Positions 42,034 to 49,758 of a stretch of DNA of 64,000 bases are shown piece by piece. Position 1 is the first letter of the stretch; each line of letters starts with the position of its first letter. A model generated the notes under the pieces. It had not been told where the DNA came from, searched no databases, and saw only the letters and a list, made by a program, of their open reading frames with translations. The translations under genes were made by a program, and so were the position numbers. This DNA comes from Actinomycetota bacterium (GTDB lineage: Bacteria > Actinomycetota > Thermoleophilia > Gaiellales > Gaiellaceae). Location: the NCBI GenBank assembly GCA_005884005.1, contig VAWI01000013.1, forward strand, positions 32,967 to 96,966. Reading direction: 5' to 3'.

Positions 42034-42342
42034 GGGCTCCATCGCAGATTCCGTCCACCGGCTCCCGCGCGCCGGCGACATCCATCCTGTGCTGCAGAGA
42101 CTCGACCTCACCGAGTTGCCGGACAGTAACCGGCGCGTCCTCGCTGGTGCTGCCCTACCTTCGACCGGCGATCCGAAACGGCATGCTAAACGCAGAATGT
42201 GCAACAACGGCCTAAGCGCTCGTTGTCGACACAGGCGACGGCTGGTGTCATCACCGGGTCAACACAAGCGCGGGACCTGGCGGGCCTGCACGACGGCCGA
42301 TCGGCATGGTTGAGCTAGAAACGGCTTGTCCGGAGGCCCCCT
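42034..42342. other. intergenic region, no gene seen
   Basis: 309 nt between the ANTAR gene and fabI (convergent). Short frames exist but none with start signal or domain. It holds a second GTGTCATCACC-(5 nt)-AACAC motif at 42245-42265. No convincing RNA or terminator was found. Confidence 0.4.
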
Positions 42343-43119
42343 CTACATACCCATCGCGTGATACCCGGAGTCGACGTAGAGCGTCGTGCCCGTGACGTTC
42401 TGGGCATCGTCCGAGAGCAGGTAGGCGGCCGCCGCGCCGACGTCGTCCGCGCTGATGTGGCGGCGAAGCGGTGCGCGCTCCTCGACGATCGCCTCCATCG
42501 TCGGGAAACCGGCGATCGAGCGTGCCGCCAGGGTCCTGACCGGGCCCGCTGAGATCGCGTTCACGCGGATGTTCTTGACGCCGAGGTCCCAGGCGAGGTA
42601 CTGAACTGACGAGTCGAGCGCCGCCTTGGCGACGCCCATGACGTTGTAGTGTGGCACCGCCCGCTCGCCGCCGAGGTAGGTCATCGTCACGATTGCGCCG
42701 CCGCCGGCTGCTTCCATCAGCGGCTCCGCGGCGCGCGCGGCCGCCACGAGTGAATAGGCGCTGACATCGAGCGCCATCCAAAAGCGGTCGCGCGGCGTAT
42801 CCGTAAAGCGGCCCTCGAGATCCTCTGCGGCCGCGAACGCGACCGAATGGACGAGCAGATCGAGCTTCCCGCCGAAGATCTCCCCCGCCTCGGCGACGAC
42901 ACGCGCGACGTGGTCGTCCGAGCGCACGTCGCATTCGGTCACATGCGGCGAGTCGACCGTGGCCGCGAGCTCGCGGACGCCGGCTTCGATCCGGTCGCCC
43001 TGGTAGGTGAAGGCGAGCCTGGCGCCGCCGTCGGCCAGGCGCTTCGCGATCGCCCACGCGATCGACCGCTTGTTGGCGACGCCGAGGACGAGACCTCGCT
43101 TGCCGGCGAAATCAGCCAC
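42343..43119 (-). CDS. fabI: enoyl-[acyl-carrier-protein] reductase (NADH)
   Basis: 258 residues, SDR fold of the FabI type: the N-terminal GVANKRSIAWAIAKRLADGG nucleotide motif, VHSVAFA, and the catalytic Y-x6-K in PHYNVMGVAKAAL. The substrate loop is ISAGPVRTLAARSI and the tail LYVDSGYHAMGM. Reduces trans-2-enoyl-ACP in fatty-acid elongation; target of triclosan-like compounds in other species. Start is GTG with TAAACT (43128-43133) 8 nt upstream. Confidence 0.95.
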   Translation of the reverse strand: MADFAGKRGLVLGVANKRSIAWAIAKRLADGGARLAFTYQGDRIEAGVRELAATVDSPHVTECDVRSDDHVARVVAEAGEIFGGKLDLLVHSVAFAAAEDLEGRFTDTPRDRFWMALDVSAYSLVAAARAAEPLMEAAGGGAIVTMTYLGGERAVPHYNVMGVAKAALDSSVQYLAWDLGVKNIRVNAISAGPVRTLAARSIAGFPTMEAIVEERAPLRRHISADDVGAAAAYLLSDDAQNVTGTTLYVDSGYHAMGM

Positions 43120-43127
43120 GGCGGGCG

Positions 43128-43151
43128 AGTTTACGGTTTCTCGGCTACCCT
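43128..43151. promoter_or_regulatory. divergent promoter, fabI and subtilase
   Basis: Minus-strand -10 TAAACT (43133-43128) lies 8 nt before the fabI GTG. Plus-strand -10 TACCCT (43146-43151) lies 7 nt before the protease TTG. Both spacings fit leaderless transcripts from one compact divergent region. Confidence 0.55.
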
Positions 43152-43158
43152 GCGGGCC

Positions 43159-46100
43159 TTGCGCCGCGCCGTTCTTCTTCCGCTCGCTGCGGCGCTGATC
43201 CTCACTTCCGCAGCGTCTGCAACTTTGCAGCCGATCCGCCGCAGCTACGGCGAACGGAGCCTCCCGCGCGTACGCGCCGGGACACTGAAGATTCCTTCGG
43301 CCTCGTCACGGGGGCGACTGACCGTCCTCGTTGGCCTGAGGCTGCCCCCGCTTGCCGCTTACAACCGGACCCTCTTCGCCGCGATCGCCACTTCGCGCCT
43401 GAATGTCGGCAGCTCGAGCTCGCGCATCTATCTCGCCCGGCTCGCGCGCGCCCAGCGTGCCGCCGCCGCCGAGCTCGGGCGAGCGATCCCTTCGGCCCGT
43501 ATCTCGTACCGATACCGGGTCGTGTTGGACGGCTTCGCGGTGTCGCTCCCGGCGCGCAAGCTGCCGCGGCTCGCGCGGCTGCACGCCGTGACAAAGATCT
43601 ACCCGAGCGTCCGTTACGCGCTCGACACCAACCGGAGTCCCGCGATCATCGGCGCGGACGAGCTGTGGGCGAGCACAGGCGACCGCGGCGACGGCGTGAA
43701 GATCGGCATCGTCGACGACGGCATCGACCAGACGAACCCGTACTTCAGCCCCGCAGGTTTCAGCTATCCGGTCGGCTTCCCTCGCGGAGCAACCAAGTTC
43801 ACGAACCCGAAGGTGATCGTCGCGCGCGCCTTTCCGGGTCCCGGCTCCGGAGCGCAGGGCCGCCTGCCGCTCTACCGGCAGGCATCGTTCCACGGAACGC
43901 ACGTCGCCGGTATCGCCGCCGGCGATGCGGGCACCACCGCCCCGGCCGGGCCTGACCATCCGACGATCAGCGGTCTGAGCGGGGTCGCGCCGCGAGCCTG
44001 GCTTGGAAACTACCGCGTCTTCAACACGCCAACGCCGACGGGGTACGACGCGTTCACCCCTCAGATCGTCGCCGCGTTCGAGTCGGCCGTGAACGACGGC
44101 ATGGACGTAATCAACTTCTCCGGCGGCGGGCCGCAGGTCGATCCCCTCAGCGACGCCCTCGTCGAGGCCGTCCGCAACGTCGCGAATGCCGGCGTCGTGC
44201 CGGTGATCGCCGCCGGGAACGACCGCGACGACTGGGGCCTCGGCTCCGTCGGCTCTCCCGGAACGGCCCCGGACGCGATCTCCGTCGCGGCTGTCTCAAA
44301 CAGCCACGTCTTCGCGCCGTCGCTGAGCGTGACCACGAGCGACGCGCCGGCGGAATTGAAGAACATCCCGTTCCAGGACATCCTCCCGGTCCCTGCCGCC
44401 TGGACGACAGCCGACCGGACGCTCGCCGACGTCGGAACGCTCGTCGGCACCAACGGCAGTTCGGTCGAACGGCATCTGTGCGGGCCCGCCTCCGATCCCA
44501 ACAGCCGCGGCACGCTGCCACCAGACTCGGTCCGCGGGACGATCCTGCTTGTCTCCCGCGGCATCTGCGCCTTCTCGACCAAGGCTGCCAACGCCCAGAT
44601 CGGCGGCGCCGCGGCCATGGTCCTTGTCGACAACCGGCCCGGCGAGGCGAACTTCATCCCGTTGCAGCTGCCTCTGGATGCCGGCATGGTCTCGGATCTC
44701 GACGGCGCTCGCCTGCAGGCTTACCTCGATTCGAAAGGCGGTCGCGCGACCGTCCGCTTCGCGAGATCGTTCAACGAGCTGAACACGGGCCGCAGCGGCA
44801 TTATCACGAGCTTCTCGTCCGCGGGCCCGACCGATTTCGGGCACCAGCTGAAGCCCGACCTCGCCGCGCCGGGCGGGCAGATCCTCTCCGCGACCCTGCC
44901 CGAGGCGGCCGGCGAGCCGTTCGCAGTCTTCGACGGCACCAGCATGGCGACTCCGCATGTCGCGGGCGCCGCGGCGCTGCTCGTCGCCCGCCATCCGTCC
45001 TGGACGCCGGCGGAGATCAAGTCTGCGTTGATGTCGACCGCAGGCGCGGCCTGGGGAGACACGGCGCGTACGCAGGAGGCCTCGGTCTTGCTCGAGGGCG
45101 CGGGGCTCGTCAACGTCCCGGGCGCGGACAATCCCAAGCTCTTCACGACTCCCGTTTCGCTCTCCTTCCAGGACCTGGACATCACGGGCGGCAGCGCGCG
45201 GCGTTCGATGCTGGTCGAAGTTCAGGACGCGGGCGGCGGCGCCGGGACGTGGACGCTCGGGCTCCAGAGCCAGGCCGCAACCTCGGGAGCATTCGTGGAC
45301 CTGCCGACGTCGGTCGCAGTGTCGCCTGGAGGAATCGCGGAGATCCCTGTCGTCGTGCGGGCGAACGCCGACGCCGCGACCGGGGGCAATGAGGGCTTCA
45401 TCACCCTCACGCAGGGCACCGACGTGCGGCGGATCCCCTACTACTTCGCGGTCGAGCGGCCCGGTGCCGAGATCGGACCCGTCCTGCCGCTGAAGAAGCT
45501 GCAGAGCGGCGATACCCGCACCGGCGCCTCGAACATCAATCGGTACCGCTTCCCGGCAAGCCCGTTCGGACCCGCGCCGACCTATACAGGCGCACCGATG
45601 GACGAGAGCGGCGCCGACAAGCTCTACTCCATCCACATCAGCCAGCCGGTCGCCAACGTCGGTGCAGCGATCGTGGGTGAATCGGCCGGCGCCCTGGTCG
45701 AGCCATGGCTTCTGGGCTCGCGCGACGAGAACGACGTGCAGGGGTATGCCGGCACGCCGGTCGACGCGAACCTCATGACCGATGACTACCGGCTCGACAT
45801 CGGTGTCGCCGGAGCCGTTTTCCCTCGCGAGAAGCGCTACTACGTCGCCGTGGATTCGGGCCGCGACATCTTCACCGGCCGTTCCCTCGCAGGGGCCTAT
45901 GCGCTCCGCTCCTGGGTGAACGACGTGACGCCGCCGAGATTCAAGCTGTTGACGAAGCGCGTCACCGTCGGGCGGCCGCTGCTGGCTGCACGGGTGACGG
46001 ACCTCGGTTCCGGCGTCGATCCGCTCTCGCTCGTGATCGAGTACCGGCAGCGCGTGCTGCTGGGAGCGGCCCTGTACGACCCCACCAGCGGGCTGGCGCT

Positions 46101-46533
46101 CTTCGCGATTCCGCGGTCGGCTCCGCCCGTGCGACGGGGCCTCTTCAGAGGCGCCGCACTGGCTGCGGACAACCAGGAGACGAAGAACGTCGACCAGATC
46201 GGCGCCAATGTCCTCCCGAACACGACGATCAAACGCGTCAACGTCCGCGGAACGAAGCGCGCGACGGTGACGTGGCTTCTGCCGCTCGGGACGTCGTGTG
46301 TGAAAGGCCGCGCGTCACTCGCCGTCGCCGCTTCGGCGCCCGCAGGAATCAAGGCCATCCGTTTCTACGACGGCAGGCGCTTGATCAAGACCGTCCGGCG
46401 GGGATCCCTCGGCCTCTTCACCGCGCGCTGGCAGACGCGGGCCTCGAAGCGGGGGCCGCACAAGCTACGAGTGGTTGTGCGGTCGCGGGGCGGCTCAGCT
46501 CAGGCTCGCCGAAACGTTCGGGTTTGCAGGTAA
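43159..46533 (+). CDS. large secreted subtilisin-like (S8) protease with PA insert
   Basis: 1124 residues from TTG 43159 (LRRAVLLPLAAALILTSAAS signal peptide). The propeptide spans residues about 30-160. The S8 domain has catalytic D in KIGIVDDGID, H in SFHGTHVAGIAAGDAG, the oxyanion N in IAAGNDRDDWG and S in FDGTSMATPHVAGAAALL. A protease-associated (PA) domain is inserted (TILLVSRGICAFSTKAANAQ). The C-terminus holds beta-sandwich/Fn3-like regions and a last basic domain with two cysteines (TSCVKGRASLAV and RNVRVCR). A longer frame upstream overlaps fabI and is not used. Confidence 0.9.
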   Translation: MRRAVLLPLAAALILTSAASATLQPIRRSYGERSLPRVRAGTLKIPSASSRGRLTVLVGLRLPPLAAYNRTLFAAIATSRLNVGSSSSRIYLARLARAQRAAAAELGRAIPSARISYRYRVVLDGFAVSLPARKLPRLARLHAVTKIYPSVRYALDTNRSPAIIGADELWASTGDRGDGVKIGIVDDGIDQTNPYFSPAGFSYPVGFPRGATKFTNPKVIVARAFPGPGSGAQGRLPLYRQASFHGTHVAGIAAGDAGTTAPAGPDHPTISGLSGVAPRAWLGNYRVFNTPTPTGYDAFTPQIVAAFESAVNDGMDVINFSGGGPQVDPLSDALVEAVRNVANAGVVPVIAAGNDRDDWGLGSVGSPGTAPDAISVAAVSNSHVFAPSLSVTTSDAPAELKNIPFQDILPVPAAWTTADRTLADVGTLVGTNGSSVERHLCGPASDPNSRGTLPPDSVRGTILLVSRGICAFSTKAANAQIGGAAAMVLVDNRPGEANFIPLQLPLDAGMVSDLDGARLQAYLDSKGGRATVRFARSFNELNTGRSGIITSFSSAGPTDFGHQLKPDLAAPGGQILSATLPEAAGEPFAVFDGTSMATPHVAGAAALLVARHPSWTPAEIKSALMSTAGAAWGDTARTQEASVLLEGAGLVNVPGADNPKLFTTPVSLSFQDLDITGGSARRSMLVEVQDAGGGAGTWTLGLQSQAATSGAFVDLPTSVAVSPGGIAEIPVVVRANADAATGGNEGFITLTQGTDVRRIPYYFAVERPGAEIGPVLPLKKLQSGDTRTGASNINRYRFPASPFGPAPTYTGAPMDESGADKLYSIHISQPVANVGAAIVGESAGALVEPWLLGSRDENDVQGYAGTPVDANLMTDDYRLDIGVAGAVFPREKRYYVAVDSGRDIFTGRSLAGAYALRSWVNDVTPPRFKLLTKRVTVGRPLLAARVTDLGSGVDPLSLVIEYRQRVLLGAALYDPTSGLALFAIPRSAPPVRRGLFRGAALAADNQETKNVDQIGANVLPNTTIKRVNVRGTKRATVTWLLPLGTSCVKGRASLAVAASAPAGIKAIRFYDGRRLIKTVRRGSLGLFTARWQTRASKRGPHKLRVVVRSRGGSAQARRNVRVCR

Positions 46534-46559
46534 GGCGTCGCTTGCGATGTCGTCGGCGA

Positions 46560-46584
46560 GGCCGCCCGATTCACTCGGGCGGCC
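46560..46584 (+). terminator. hairpin after the subtilase gene
   Basis: GGCCGCCCGA/TCGGGCGGCC, a 10-bp stem with loop TTCAC, 27 nt after the protease stop. No T-run follows. Confidence 0.6.
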
Positions 46585-46599
46585 GCTAATCCCGGCTGA

Positions 46600-47403
46600 G
46601 TGACGTTGAGCGCTCGAGCTGCAGATCGTGGAGAGGGACCACCGCTCGCCGTCGTAACCGGTGGCTCGAGCGGAATCGGCGCCGCGATCGCGCGCAGGCT
46701 CGCGCGTCGCGGGTGGCAGCTCGTACTGGTCGCGCGTGGCGAGGAGCGGCTTGCGGAGGTCGCAAGCGAGGTCGGAGCCGAGCACGAGGTCTGCGACGTT
46801 GCCGACCGCGGGGAAGTCGAGCGCGTCGCCGCAGCGGTCCGCGAGCGGCACCCGGCGATCCGCCTACTCGTCAACAACGCCGGCATCGCAGGTCACGGCG
46901 GCGGCTTCCTCGACCTCGAGCCGGAGCAGATCGAGCAGCTTGTCCGCATCAACTATCTCGGCTCGGTCTGGTGCCTGCGGGCGTTCATGCCCGCGCTCGA
47001 AGCCGGCGCTCCCTCCGACCTCGTCAACATCGCCTCTGTTGCGGGGACGATCGCGGCAGGTCACTCGGGCCCCTACAGCGCCTCGAAGCATGCACAGCTG
47101 GCCTTCTCCCGGTCGGTCGGCGTCGAGGTTGCCGGCAGCGGGATCACGGTCCACACGGTCATTCCGGGCTTGATCGACACGCCGGGGTTCCCAAACCGTT
47201 CGCGCTTTCGGAGCCGTGCGCTGAAAAGGCTGGTCGCCGAGCCCGAGCTTGTCGCCGAGCAGGTCGCGCGGGCGGTCGAGCGGAAAAGGCTCGAACAGTT
47301 CGTCCCGCACTGGTACCGGCCGGCCGCGATCGTCCAGGCAGCCGCTCCGGGGTTGCTCGCGCGCGCTGCCCGGGCTAGTGCCGTCCGCCGCAAGCGGAAA
47401 TAG
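46600..47403 (+). CDS. short-chain dehydrogenase/reductase
   Basis: 267 residues from GTG. Classical SDR: TGGSSGIGAAIARRL cofactor motif, NNAG in LLVNNAGIAG, and S...Y-x3-K in IASVAGTIA...PYSASKHAQL. Residues after the cofactor strand (VARGEERL) favour NADP(H). Substrate unknown. The C-terminal tail is basic (ARASAVRRKRK). Confidence 0.9.
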   Translation: MTLSARAADRGEGPPLAVVTGGSSGIGAAIARRLARRGWQLVLVARGEERLAEVASEVGAEHEVCDVADRGEVERVAAAVRERHPAIRLLVNNAGIAGHGGGFLDLEPEQIEQLVRINYLGSVWCLRAFMPALEAGAPSDLVNIASVAGTIAAGHSGPYSASKHAQLAFSRSVGVEVAGSGITVHTVIPGLIDTPGFPNRSRFRSRALKRLVAEPELVAEQVARAVERKRLEQFVPHWYRPAAIVQAAAPGLLARAARASAVRRKRK

Positions 47404-47416
47404 AATCGAACTGACC

Positions 47417-47818
47417 ATGGAAGCGTCGCCCCCCCACAGCGAGGTCGCACGCGTGGCCGACTTCCGCGCCGCACTGCGCGCTTTTCTCCGCAAGAGCGAG
47501 CGAAACGCCCGCCAGTCCGGGCTGACGCCGCAGCGCTACCTGCTGCTGTTGATGATCAAAGGCGCGCCGGACGGGAGGGAGCAGTCGACGGTGACCGAGC
47601 TCTCCGACCGGCTGCAGCTCGCCCAGAGCACGGTCACCGAGCTGGTCCGCCGGGCGGAGGAAACCGGCCTCGTCAGGCGAGAGCAGTCGTCCGCGGACGG
47701 TCGCGTCGCCTACCTGCGGCTGACCGAGGAAGGCGACCGGCGCCTGACGAAAGCGTTCACGACGAACGAGCAGGAGCGGCAGGAGCTCCGCGCCGCGATC
47801 GCGCACCTCGAAGACTAG
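47417..47818 (+). CDS. MarR-family transcriptional regulator
   Basis: 133 residues. Winged HTH with ELSDRLQLAQSTVTELVRRA as the recognition region and the wing RREQSSADGRVAYLRLTEEG. ATG 47417 follows the SDR gene by 13 nt, and a TAGAAT box lies 10 nt upstream, so it may be both co-transcribed and independently started. Likely senses a phenolic or oxidant ligand. Stop shares CTAG with the convergent selenoprotein gene. Confidence 0.92.
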   Translation: MEASPPHSEVARVADFRAALRAFLRKSERNARQSGLTPQRYLLLLMIKGAPDGREQSTVTELSDRLQLAQSTVTELVRRAEETGLVRREQSSADGRVAYLRLTEEGDRRLTKAFTTNEQERQELRAAIAHLED

Positions 47819-48042
47819 GAACGCAAGGCAGTGACAATCTCGTCGTGCTCGGGGAAGCGGCCCTGCTGCTGCTTCGAGAAGACGAGCTGTCCGTCGGCGA
47901 TCACGTCGTACTGGCTCTTCGCGCCCTCGATTGCCTGCGCGTCGAAGCCGTGCTCCGTCAGCTCAGCCGCGAGACTCGCGGCTCGTTCGTCGTAGCCGCT
48001 TCAGACGGGGCAATAGAAGATCTCGACGCGCACGCGCCGCAT
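47815..48042 (-). CDS. SelW/Rdx-family selenoprotein (CxxU motif)
   Basis: 75 residues if the in-frame TGA (48003-48001, codon 14) is selenocysteine. It reads MRRVRVEIFYC-PV-Sec-SGYDE..., giving C11-x-x-U14 at the N-terminal strand-loop of the thioredoxin-like Rdx family. The family's later parts are intact: EGAKSQYDVIADGQLVFSKQ and GRFPEHDEIVTAL. A perfect stem-loop starts 17 nt after the UGA. The ATG is 14 nt after the methyltransferase stop, with no SD, so expression is probably coupled to that operon. Redox role unknown; SelW-type proteins are linked to thiol or peroxide homeostasis. Confidence 0.88.
47965..47983 (-). promoter_or_regulatory. bacterial SECIS element of the SelW-like mRNA
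   Basis: AGCCGCGA pairs perfectly with TCGCGGCT around the loop GTC (G in position 1), beginning 17 nt after the UGA within the coding sequence. Same plan as the element in the peroxiredoxin gene. Confidence 0.78.
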
Positions 48043-48056
48043 CGTAACCAGATGGA

Positions 48057-48758
48057 CTAGGGATGTCGCAGCAGGTACCAGCCGAGCTCCGCGGTGTAGT
48101 CCGCCGGGGCCAGCGCCTTCGCCTGCTCTCGCTCCTCGCCCTCGCACCCGGCGAGATCGAGATACGGCTCGAGCTCGCGCTGCTCGCGCACGAACTCGGA
48201 TTTAAGCAGGATGAGGCTGTTTGCCTCGAACAGCTGCCGGAGGTCGACGTCGGCGAGTGTGCGTGTGTGCGAGGGATCGCGGGCCTGCTCGAAGCGGTTC
48301 AGGTCGACCGCCGCGAGCGGGTCGTTCGGCGCGATCTGGTCGACGACGAGCACGGTCCCCCCGGGCCGAGTCACCCGGGTCAGCTCGGCGATCACGAGCT
48401 CGGGCCGCGGTACGTGATGCAGCGTCCGGAGCGTTGCGGCCAAGTCGAAGGACGCCCGGGCGAAATCGAGCTTCGCGATATCGGCCTCGACGAAGGTGAC
48501 GTTCGGCGGCGCCTTGGCTCGGCCGCGTTCGATCAGTTCCGGCACGAGCTCGACCGCGACCACCTCCCGCACGAGCGGCGCCAGCGCGAACGCCAGGGCG
48601 CCCGTGCCCGCGCCCGCGTCGAGCGCTCGCTCCTCGCCGGTCAGCGGCACGAACTCACGCACGCGCGCGGCCAGCTCGTCGGCGCGCAGCTCCTGGAGCG
48701 CGGCGATCCGGTCAGCGGTCGCTGCGAACCGAGCCCGAGTTGCGTCGTGCGTACTCAA
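48057..48758 (-). CDS. class I SAM-dependent methyltransferase
   Basis: 233 residues from TTG. SAM motif I is ALDAGAGTGALAFAL, acidic motif II is VAVELVPELIERG, then FVEADIAKLDF and the RTLHHVPRPELVIAELTRV motif. Small-molecule type similar to UbiE/Coq5-like proteins. It overlaps the CCA transferase gene by 47 nt and precedes the SelW-like gene, so three genes are translated in series. Substrate unknown. Confidence 0.88.
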   Translation of the reverse strand: MSTHDATRARFAATADRIAALQELRADELAARVREFVPLTGEERALDAGAGTGALAFALAPLVREVVAVELVPELIERGRAKAPPNVTFVEADIAKLDFARASFDLAATLRTLHHVPRPELVIAELTRVTRPGGTVLVVDQIAPNDPLAAVDLNRFEQARDPSHTRTLADVDLRQLFEANSLILLKSEFVREQRELEPYLDLAGCEGEEREQAKALAPADYTAELGWYLLRHP

Positions 48759-49758
48759 GCGCCTCCTCCTTCGTTGTGATCGTGCCAGCAGCGCGCTCCT
48801 CGGCGATCTCGTCGAGCAGCCTGCCGACCTCTGGCCCGGGCGGAAGCTCGAGGTCCCCGCCGCGCACGAGCGGCTTCCTGGGCTCGGCGTCCCTTGCGCG
48901 GATCACTGGGCCTTCGAGCTCGCGCGCGCCGAGGAACGCCAATGCCTCGAGCGCCCAGGGCTCGGTCGCGCGGCGAAAACGGTGAATCGCTCGCGGCGCG
49001 TCGTTTGCAGGGGCCTCGGCCCGCAGGAGCGTCCGGGCAAATCGCCGCGTCTCGTTCGAGATGGGCAGCTGCAGGAGGTTCTCGCCGAAGACGACCACGA
49101 GGTCGTAGTCCGGGTGGCCCGCCGCCCCGGCTCGTTCGATGCCCGCGAGCGAGCCGCCCAAGGGCTCGAGCAACCCCAACTCGTCGAGCCGCCTGAAGCC
49201 GTCCGCGGACAGTCGTCGAAGCTCGCCCAGGATCCGTTCCTTCGACGGATTCGTGACGAGCCCGGAGTCCCGGCGGATGAGTTCCTCCGTCTCGGGAACG
49301 AGGCGGAAGTCGAACGGCAGCTCGCCTTCGAGCCGTGGGCCGCGCAACAGCCGCAGGGGGTCGTCGCGAAAGACAGACTCGCTGACAGCGCGTAGGCGCC
49401 TTGCCTCGAGATCCTTGTAGCCGTCGAACGGATCCACACTCTCGCCGGTGCCCGCTCGCTCCGCGATCGCGTTGATGCTGAAGTCGCGGGTCGCGAGATC
49501 GTCGGCGATCGGCCCGGTCAAAGGCGTGAAATCGACGGTGCGGCCGTCCGCTAGCGCCACCCGCCAGGCTCCATGGCGCCCCGAGAGCGGAAAGGGCGCG
49601 CCCCCGGACGCGCGGGCGTAACGGCGCGCCGCGCGCTCGGGCTCTGCAACGGCGACGTCGACGTCGACGATCGGCCGCTCGAGCGCATCGTCGCGGACTG
49701 CGCCGCCCACGATCCAGGCTTCCTCGCCGGCGAACAACTCTTCGACGAGCTCACGAAT
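48712..49758 (-). CDS. CCA-adding/poly(A)-type tRNA nucleotidyltransferase
   Basis: About 348 residues. Head-domain motif GGAVRD (WIVGGAVRDD) with the DVDVAVAE metal-binding aspartates, the flexible RDFSINAIA loop and DPFDGYKDLEARRLRAV. It then has the neck with PLRLLRGPRLEGEL and a tail shorter than in E. coli Cca. All tRNA genes here lack encoded CCA, so this activity is needed. No ATG/GTG/TTG starts near the conserved beginning. ATT at 49758 (IRELVEELFAGEEAW), overlapping the alr stop, fits best; the next in-frame ATG (49836) would overlap alr by 86 nt. Confidence 0.85.
   Translation of the reverse strand: MRELVEELFAGEEAWIVGGAVRDDALERPIVDVDVAVAEPERAARRYARASGGAPFPLSGRHGAWRVALADGRTVDFTPLTGPIADDLATRDFSINAIAERAGTGESVDPFDGYKDLEARRLRAVSESVFRDDPLRLLRGPRLEGELPFDFRLVPETEELIRRDSGLVTNPSKERILGELRRLSADGFRRLDELGLLEPLGGSLAGIERAGAAGHPDYDLVVVFGENLLQLPISNETRRFARTLLRAEAPANDAPRAIHRFRRATEPWALEALAFLGARELEGPVIRARDAEPRKPLVRGGDLELPPGPEVGRLLDEIAEERAAGTITTKEEALEYARRNSGSVRSDR

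Noticed and set aside
42847..43158. N-terminal extension of the subtilase into fabI
   Set aside because: The signal peptide starts at 43159 after its own -10 box; the extension is antisense to fabI.
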